Positions 42,765-47,004 of a stretch of DNA of 47,004 bases are shown here, one piece after another; within the stretch, counting starts at the first letter, position 1; each line of letters begins with the position of its first letter. Location: positions 1-47,004 of the forward strand of contig MERQ01000093.1 of assembly GCA_001770655.1 (NCBI GenBank). The letters are read 5' to 3'. The translations under genes were made by a program, and so were the position numbers. The notes under the pieces were generated by a model, which did not search any database, was not told the origin of the DNA, and saw nothing but the letters and a program-made list of their open reading frames with translations. Origin of the DNA: Betaproteobacteria bacterium RIFCSPLOWO2_12_FULL_68_20. Lineage in GTDB: Bacteria; Pseudomonadota; Gammaproteobacteria; Burkholderiales; SG8-39.

Positions 42765-43404
42765 CCATTGCGTCGGGCTGCTTCGAGGGTTGAGCGCGGT
42801 CGAAGGCCTGGAGCCGCATGCACTCGCCGAACAAGCGCATCACGGTCGGGTAGGGCCCCAGGTCGCTGTCGTAGCGCTTGGCGTTGAAGACCTGCGGCAC
42901 CAGGCAGCAGTCGGCCATGCTCGGCGCGTCGCCGTGGCTGAACTTTCCGGTGTCGGGGGATCTTGCGAGGTCCGCCTCGAGCTTGGCGAGGCCGTCGGCG
43001 ATCCAGTGCCGGTACCAGGTCTTGACGCCGTCTTCGTCCTGGCCGAGCTGCTGGCGCAGGTAAGTGAGGGCGCGCAGGTTGTTGAGCGGGTGGATCTCGC
43101 AGGCGACGAGCAGCGAGAGCGAGCGCACGCGCGAGCGGCCGAGCGCATCGCGCGGCAGCAGCGGCGGCTCGCGATGCACCTCATCGAGGTACTCGATGAT
43201 CGCCAGCGACTGCGCCAGCCGCCGGCCGTCGTCGAGCTCCAGCGTGGGAAGCAGCGCCTGCGGGTTGACGGCGGAGAATTCCGGCTTGCGATGCTCGCCC
43301 CTGGGCAGGTGCACGAGCTGCGGCTGGTAGGCGATGCCCTTCAGGTTGAGCGCAATGCGCACGCGGAAGGCAGCCGAGCTGCGAAAGTACGTGTACAGCT
43401 TCAC
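42757..43404 (-). CDS. Maleylpyruvate/maleylacetoacetate isomerase (zeta-class GST)
   Basis: A 215-residue GST-fold isomerase. The N-terminal thioredoxin-like domain starts with LYTYFRSSAAFRVRIALNLK; the SSAAFRV segment holds the glutathione-site Ser residues seen in NagL-type enzymes. NPQALLPTLELDDG and QSLAIIEYLDE are conserved, and PSMADCCLVPQVFNA closes the helical domain. The start is GTG at 43404, overlapping the stop of the upstream hydrolase (GTGA). Pairing with a NagK-like hydrolase favours the gentisate route (maleylpyruvate to fumarylpyruvate) over homogentisate. Confidence 0.88.
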   Translation of the reverse strand: MKLYTYFRSSAAFRVRIALNLKGIAYQPQLVHLPRGEHRKPEFSAVNPQALLPTLELDDGRRLAQSLAIIEYLDEVHREPPLLPRDALGRSRVRSLSLLVACEIHPLNNLRALTYLRQQLGQDEDGVKTWYRHWIADGLAKLEADLARSPDTGKFSHGDAPSMADCCLVPQVFNAKRYDSDLGPYPTVMRLFGECMRLQAFDRAQPSKQPDAMAS

Positions 43405-44093
43405 AGCGCGGCGACGATCTTCACCTTCAGCTCGCCGACCTTGTCGACGCCGGCGTGCAGCTCGTCGCCGGGCTTGACCGGGCCGACGCCGGCCGGCGTG
43501 CCGGTATAGATCAGGTCGCCCGGCTCGAGCGAGTAGTACTCGGAGAGATAGGCGATCTGCTCGGGGACCGACCAGATCATGTCGGCGAGGTCGGCGTGCT
43601 GGCGCTGCCTGCCGTTGACCGTGAGCCAGATCGCGCCCTTGGAGGGATGGCCGATCTTCGCCGCCGGCACGAGCGCGCCGCAGGGGGCCGAGGCGTCGAA
43701 GTCCTTGCCGAAATCCCACGGCCGGCCATGGTCCTTGCCCAACTGCTGCAGGTCGCGGCGCGTCATGTCGAGGCCGACGGCATAGCCGAACACGTGGTCG
43801 TTGGCGCGCCTGGCCTCGATGCGGCGGCCGCCCTTCGCGATCGCGACCACCATCTCGGTCTCGTAGTGGTAATTGGCGGTCTTGGGCGGATAGGGAACCT
43901 CGCCGCCGCCGGCGACCAGCGCCACGGCGCTCTTCAGGAAGAAGAAGGGCTGCTCGCGCCCGTCGCCGCCCATCTCCTTCTGGTGCTCGGCGTAGTTCCG
44001 GCCGACGCAGAAGATGCGCCGCACCGGGAAGCTGTCGGAGGTCCCGGCGACGGCGAGTGCCGGCGCAGTCCAGAGGGGAATCGCGTAGGCCAT
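43401..44093 (-). CDS. Fumarylpyruvate hydrolase-like FAH-family protein
   Basis: A 230-residue FAH-fold hydrolase cleaving a C-C bond. FPVRRIFCVGRNYAEH at the start, metal ligands Glu78 and Glu80 (HYETEMVVAI) and Asp109 (VGLDMTRRD), and the C-terminal PGDLIYTGTPAGVGPV are all in place. The short length and WTVNG-like motif (IWLTVNGRQRQ) resemble NagK, which splits fumarylpyruvate into fumarate and pyruvate. It lies 24 bp after the ligase gene and overlaps the isomerase start. Confidence 0.87.
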   Translation of the reverse strand: MAYAIPLWTAPALAVAGTSDSFPVRRIFCVGRNYAEHQKEMGGDGREQPFFFLKSAVALVAGGGEVPYPPKTANYHYETEMVVAIAKGGRRIEARRANDHVFGYAVGLDMTRRDLQQLGKDHGRPWDFGKDFDASAPCGALVPAAKIGHPSKGAIWLTVNGRQRQHADLADMIWSVPEQIAYLSEYYSLEPGDLIYTGTPAGVGPVKPGDELHAGVDKVGELKVKIVAAL

Positions 44094-44117
44094 GCAGATC
44101 CTCGAAAAGGCGAGATT

Positions 44118-45647
44118 CTATTCCTTGCGCGAGAGCTCGCGTTCCAGAAGTTCGCGCAGCTTGTAGCGCTGCACCTTGCCGGTGGCGGTGCGCGGCAGCG
44201 CGGCGACCGCCCGCACCCACTTGGGCCGCTTGTGGCGCGGCAGCAGGCGCTCGCACGCCGCCGCGGCCGCGCGCAGCGCCTCGTTCGGCTCGCCGCGCGC
44301 GGCGACGAACAGCGCGAGGCGCTCGAGGCCGTCGGCGTCCACCACCGGCACGCAGGCGGCTTCGGCCACCGCGGCTTCCAGAGCGGCCACCTCCTCGAGC
44401 TCGCGGGGCTGCACCCATTGGCCGGCGACCTTCAGGAGCTCGTCGGAGCGCCCTTGGTGCACGTAGAAGCCGGCCGCATCGCGCACGAACAGGTCGCGGC
44501 TGCAGAACCAGCCGTCGCGGAACTGCTCGCGCGTCTGCTCCGGCAGGTTGGCGTAACCGCTCGCCTGCGCGGGATGGCGAATCCACAGCACCCCCGGCTC
44601 CCCTTGCGGCGGCTCGTTGCCCTGCGCGTCGGCAAGGCGCAGCTCGACGCCGGGCAGCGGCATGCCGGTACGCGTTCCGTCGGAGGTGCGCGGCGGCGTG
44701 ACGATGCAGGGGCAGAAAGTCTCGGACATGCCGTACAGGTTGAGCAGCTCGCCGCCCACGGCCTCGCGCCATTGCTCGACCAGCTGCGGGGAAAGCCGCT
44801 CGCCTGCCGCGACGAAGCGGCGCACGGCGCGAAACGGCTCGAGGCGCGGCCGCGGCTCGGCGAGCAGGCGCCGATAGACGGTCGGCACGCTGAACAGCGC
44901 CGCCGGGCGATGGCGCGCAGCGAGGTCGATCACCGCATCGGACTCCGGCCAGTCGGGCGCGACGATGGAAGTGAGCCCCATGGCGAGCGGCGCGAGCAGT
45001 CCGTGCTCCAGCCCATAGGCGAAGAACAGGCGCGAGGTCGAGAACACGATCTCGCCCTCCGCCAGAGCGAACGCGCGGAACGCGCCGCCGACATGGCGGA
45101 ATGCCTGGTGCGAATGGATGATGCCCTTGGGCCGGCCGGTGGTGCCCGAGGAATACAGCGCGAACGCCGCAGCCTGCGGCCCCGCATCGCGAGGGGCCGC
45201 ATCGGCTGCGTCGTGCAGCCACGCGCGCCACGAGGGGGTCCCGGGCAGCGCACCGCCCGCGATCGCGATGCGGCCTTCGCGCGCCAGCTCGGCGGTGAGG
45301 TCGGGTCGCGCGCGCGCGAACACGTCCTCCACCACGACCAGCCGCGCGGCGCTGTCGGCGAGGATGTGCCGGAAGTCGGCCTCGGAGAGCTTGCTGTTGA
45401 GCGCGACGGCGACTGCGCCGGCGTGGACCGCGCCCAGCCAGGCGGCCGCGAACTCGGGCGTATCGCGCATCAGCAGCAGCACCCGCTCGCCCGGGCGCAC
45501 GCCGTGCGCGAGCAGCGCCCCTGCCGAGCGCCGCACCCGCCCGGCGAGCGCGGCGTAGCTCACGCGTTCCGCGTCGCAGACGAGCGCGACGCGGCCCGCG
45601 CGCCGCGCGAGCGCCGCCTCGCCGAGCAGCAGCTCGGCGCCGTTCAT
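44118..45647 (-). CDS. Benzoate-CoA ligase-like AMP-forming enzyme
   Basis: A 509-residue adenylate-forming ligase. The A3 phosphate loop is YSSGTTGRPKG at residues 165-175, RLFFAYGLEHG near 206-216 matches the aryl-binding region of benzoate-CoA ligases, LYGMSE is motif A5 and the catalytic Lys lies in RTATGKVQRYKLRE. It activates an aromatic acid with ATP and CoA. The substrate is unknown; the neighbours point to a hydroxybenzoate (for example salicylate or 3-hydroxybenzoate). Its ATG overlaps the stop of the preceding hydrolase. Confidence 0.85.
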   Translation of the reverse strand: MNGAELLLGEAALARRAGRVALVCDAERVSYAALAGRVRRSAGALLAHGVRPGERVLLLMRDTPEFAAAWLGAVHAGAVAVALNSKLSEADFRHILADSAARLVVVEDVFARARPDLTAELAREGRIAIAGGALPGTPSWRAWLHDAADAAPRDAGPQAAAFALYSSGTTGRPKGIIHSHQAFRHVGGAFRAFALAEGEIVFSTSRLFFAYGLEHGLLAPLAMGLTSIVAPDWPESDAVIDLAARHRPAALFSVPTVYRRLLAEPRPRLEPFRAVRRFVAAGERLSPQLVEQWREAVGGELLNLYGMSETFCPCIVTPPRTSDGTRTGMPLPGVELRLADAQGNEPPQGEPGVLWIRHPAQASGYANLPEQTREQFRDGWFCSRDLFVRDAAGFYVHQGRSDELLKVAGQWVQPRELEEVAALEAAVAEAACVPVVDADGLERLALFVAARGEPNEALRAAAAACERLLPRHKRPKWVRAVAALPRTATGKVQRYKLRELLERELSRKE

Positions 45648-46510
45648 CCGGCGTACTCGGGGGCGACGCGCACTACGAGCTCGCCGATGCCCTCGATGCC
45701 GGCGCGGATCTCGTCGCCGGGCTTGACCGGGCCCACGCCCTCGGGCGTGCCGCTGAAGATCAGGTCGCCGGGATACAGAGTGTAGAAACTGCTGGCGTAC
45801 TCGATCAGGCGCGGCACGTCGTACACCATGCGCCGGGTGTTGGAGCGCTGGCGCGGCTCGCCGTTCACGCTCAGCCACAGCTCGAGCGCTGCGGGATCGG
45901 GCAGCTCGTCGCGGGTCACGAGCCACGGCCCGAGCACGCTGTAGGTGTCGATCGACTTGCGGAAGCTCGGCAGCTCCGGGCCGCGCAGCGTCATGTCGAG
46001 GCCGATCGAATAGCCGCAGACGTAGGAGAGCGCGTCGGCGCGCGGGACGCGGTTCGCTTCCCGGCCGATGACCACCGCCAGCTCGACCTCGTGATCGTTG
46101 CGCCGCCCGGGGAAGCGCAGGCGGATCGGCTCGCCCGCGCCGATCAGCGAGCTCGAGGACTTGAGGAACAGCCCCCAGTCGGCGATGGTCTTGATCTCGC
46201 GGCCGTGCGCGATGCCCGGGTCGCGCTTCGCCTCGTCGATGTGCGCCTGGTAGTTGATCGGCGCGTTCACGATCTTCGAGGGGTTGGCGACCGGCGCCTT
46301 CAGGCGCACGGCCGCGAGCGGCCGCCGGGGCGCCTCGCGCGCGAGCAGGCGCGCGCGCTCCAGCACCGCGTCCAGCCGGGCGATGAGCGCATCGCCGGGC
46401 GGCGCCGGCCAGCGGCGCGGCTCGAGCAGCTCGAGCGCGGCGCTCACGTCGCTCACCTGGTCGCCTTGCACCAGGCCGATCCGGTCGTCGTCGAATCTGC
46501 ACAGCCGCAT
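45644..46510 (-). CDS. FAH-family hydrolase (second, longer type)
   Basis: A 288-residue FAH-superfamily protein. The N-terminal MRLCRFDDDRIGLVQGD domain precedes the catalytic domain, with metal ligands Glu141 and Glu143 in DHEVELAVVIG and Asp172 in YSIGLDMT; the C-terminus has PGDLIFSGTPEGVGPV. ATG at 46510 is used because the family starts with this strand; codons further upstream run into the operator-like repeat. It is first in the four-gene aromatic operon. It may be a hydratase, decarboxylase or hydrolase; the true substrate is undetermined. Confidence 0.85.
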   Translation of the reverse strand: MRLCRFDDDRIGLVQGDQVSDVSAALELLEPRRWPAPPGDALIARLDAVLERARLLAREAPRRPLAAVRLKAPVANPSKIVNAPINYQAHIDEAKRDPGIAHGREIKTIADWGLFLKSSSSLIGAGEPIRLRFPGRRNDHEVELAVVIGREANRVPRADALSYVCGYSIGLDMTLRGPELPSFRKSIDTYSVLGPWLVTRDELPDPAALELWLSVNGEPRQRSNTRRMVYDVPRLIEYASSFYTLYPGDLIFSGTPEGVGPVKPGDEIRAGIEGIGELVVRVAPEYAG

Positions 46511-46564
46511 TGGATTTGCTTGGATTTGCGCGGGCCGAGGCTGGAGTCTACGATGGAAACCGGA

Positions 46565-46583
46565 TTGTTTGGAGGCCAAACAA
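46565..46583. promoter_or_regulatory. Candidate MarR operator
   Basis: A 19-bp inverted repeat TTGTTTGG-AGG-CCAAACAA (8-3-8, perfect) covers the ribosome site of the MarR gene and lies 55 bp before the divergent hydrolase start. The size and symmetry suit a winged-helix dimer, so one site could control both directions. Confidence 0.7.
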
Positions 46584-46584
46584 A

Positions 46585-47004
46585 ATGGCGCGCGACAGCG
46601 CCGCCCTGAAGCCGGGCATGCTGCCGGGCCTGCTCGGCTACCGGCTGCGCCTCGCGCAGCAGGCGGTGTTCCGCGACTTCGCCGCGAGCGTGCCCGAGGT
46701 CTCGCCCGGGCGCGCGGGCATGCTGCTGCTGGTCGACGCCAACCCCGGCGTGGCGCAGGGGCGGCTCGCGCGCGCGGTCGCGCTCGAGCGCTCGACCATG
46801 GTCGGCGTGGTCGATGCGCTCGAGGCGCGCGGCCTCATCGAGCGCCGCCGCGGCGCCGACCGGCGCACCAACGGGCTGTGGCTGACGCGCGCCGGGCGCG
46901 CGCTGGTGGCGCGCCTCAAGCGCCGCATCGAGGCGCACGAGCAGCGCGTCGCCGCGCGGCTGAGCGCCACCGAGCGAAAGGAGCTGCTCTCGCTGCTCGA
47001 GAAG
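46585..47004 (+). CDS. MarR-family transcriptional regulator, 3'-truncated by the window
   Basis: The 140 visible codons have no stop before the edge. It begins MARDSAALKPGMLPGLLGYR. The winged helix is GRLARAVALERSTMVGVVDAL followed by EARGLIERRRGADRRTNGL and WLTRAGRAL, the MarR wing with its Asp-Arg-Arg motif. GGAGG precedes the ATG. It is divergent from the aromatic operon, with the inverted repeat 46565-46583 between them; ligand-released repression by an aroyl-CoA or acid is the family norm and is inferred here. Confidence 0.9.
   Translation, partial: MARDSAALKPGMLPGLLGYRLRLAQQAVFRDFAASVPEVSPGRAGMLLLVDANPGVAQGRLARAVALERSTMVGVVDALEARGLIERRRGADRRTNGLWLTRAGRALVARLKRRIEAHEQRVAARLSATERKELLSLLEK

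Noticed and set aside
44118-46502. A 794-codon fusion of the ligase with an upstream domain
   Set aside because: The upstream part is an off-frame reading of the FAH-family gene; the ligase starts at ATG 45647 in an ATGA overlap.

Overview
The window is chromosomal DNA of very high GC content (I estimate near 70%). It comes from a betaproteobacterium, most likely a Burkholderiales-like or uncultured lineage. Three things point there: a block running mnmG-rsmG-parA-parB-atpIBEFHAGDC next to rpmH/dnaA/dnaN/gyrB, a DUF2917 protein, and the def-fmt-rsmB-DUF4390-ntrYX block. It is the replication-origin region. Two parS sites, a perfect DnaA box between rpmH and dnaA, and an origin-like dnaA-dnaN spacer all lie within 10 kb of each other.

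Layout. Bases 1-913 hold the 3' part of a nitronate monooxygenase-like flavoprotein. Bases 958-5479 form an accessory segment bracketed by two decayed copies, in the same orientation, of the 3' end of an IS91-type transposase gene. Between them lie five minus-strand genes: an alpha/beta-hydrolase fused to a LuxR-type HTH, a DUF2917 protein, a PaaI-like thioesterase, a DsrE-like protein and a SAM-dependent methyltransferase. The methyltransferase reading frame is interrupted by one in-frame TGA exactly where a Cys is expected. The family-like sequence continues after it for 56 residues to a proper stop, and a strong hairpin follows the TGA at bacterial-SECIS spacing. I read it as a selenoprotein, and it is the most interesting item in the window.

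Bases 5519-16548 are one unbroken minus-strand series, mnmG-rsmG-parA-parB-atpIBEFHAGDC, with no gap above 36 bp; parS sites sit in front of it. An MFS transporter (plus strand) and the GTP-type PEP carboxykinase pckG (minus) follow. Then comes the minus-strand series rpmH-rnpA-yidD-yidC-mnmE-AbrB-type membrane protein. Plus-strand dnaA-dnaN-gyrB abut, with no spacer, a convergent topB, followed on the minus strand by smg (DUF494), dprA and a LysM protein. A divergent promoter region leads to plus-strand def-fmt-rsmB-DUF4390-ntrY-ntrX; fmt lacks any standard start codon, and the AAA+ domain of ntrX has lost its ATPase motifs. A 33-residue ribosomal protein THX gene and a 4HBT thioesterase follow.

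The right end (42.8-47.0 kb) is an aromatic-catabolism operon on the minus strand: FAH-family hydrolase, benzoate-CoA-ligase-like enzyme, fumarylpyruvate-hydrolase-like enzyme and zeta-class GST/maleylpyruvate isomerase. It diverges from a MarR-type regulator that is cut by the window edge, with a 19-bp inverted repeat over the shared control region. I saw no tRNA, rRNA or CRISPR array. All homology statements rest on motif recognition by eye; nothing was searched.
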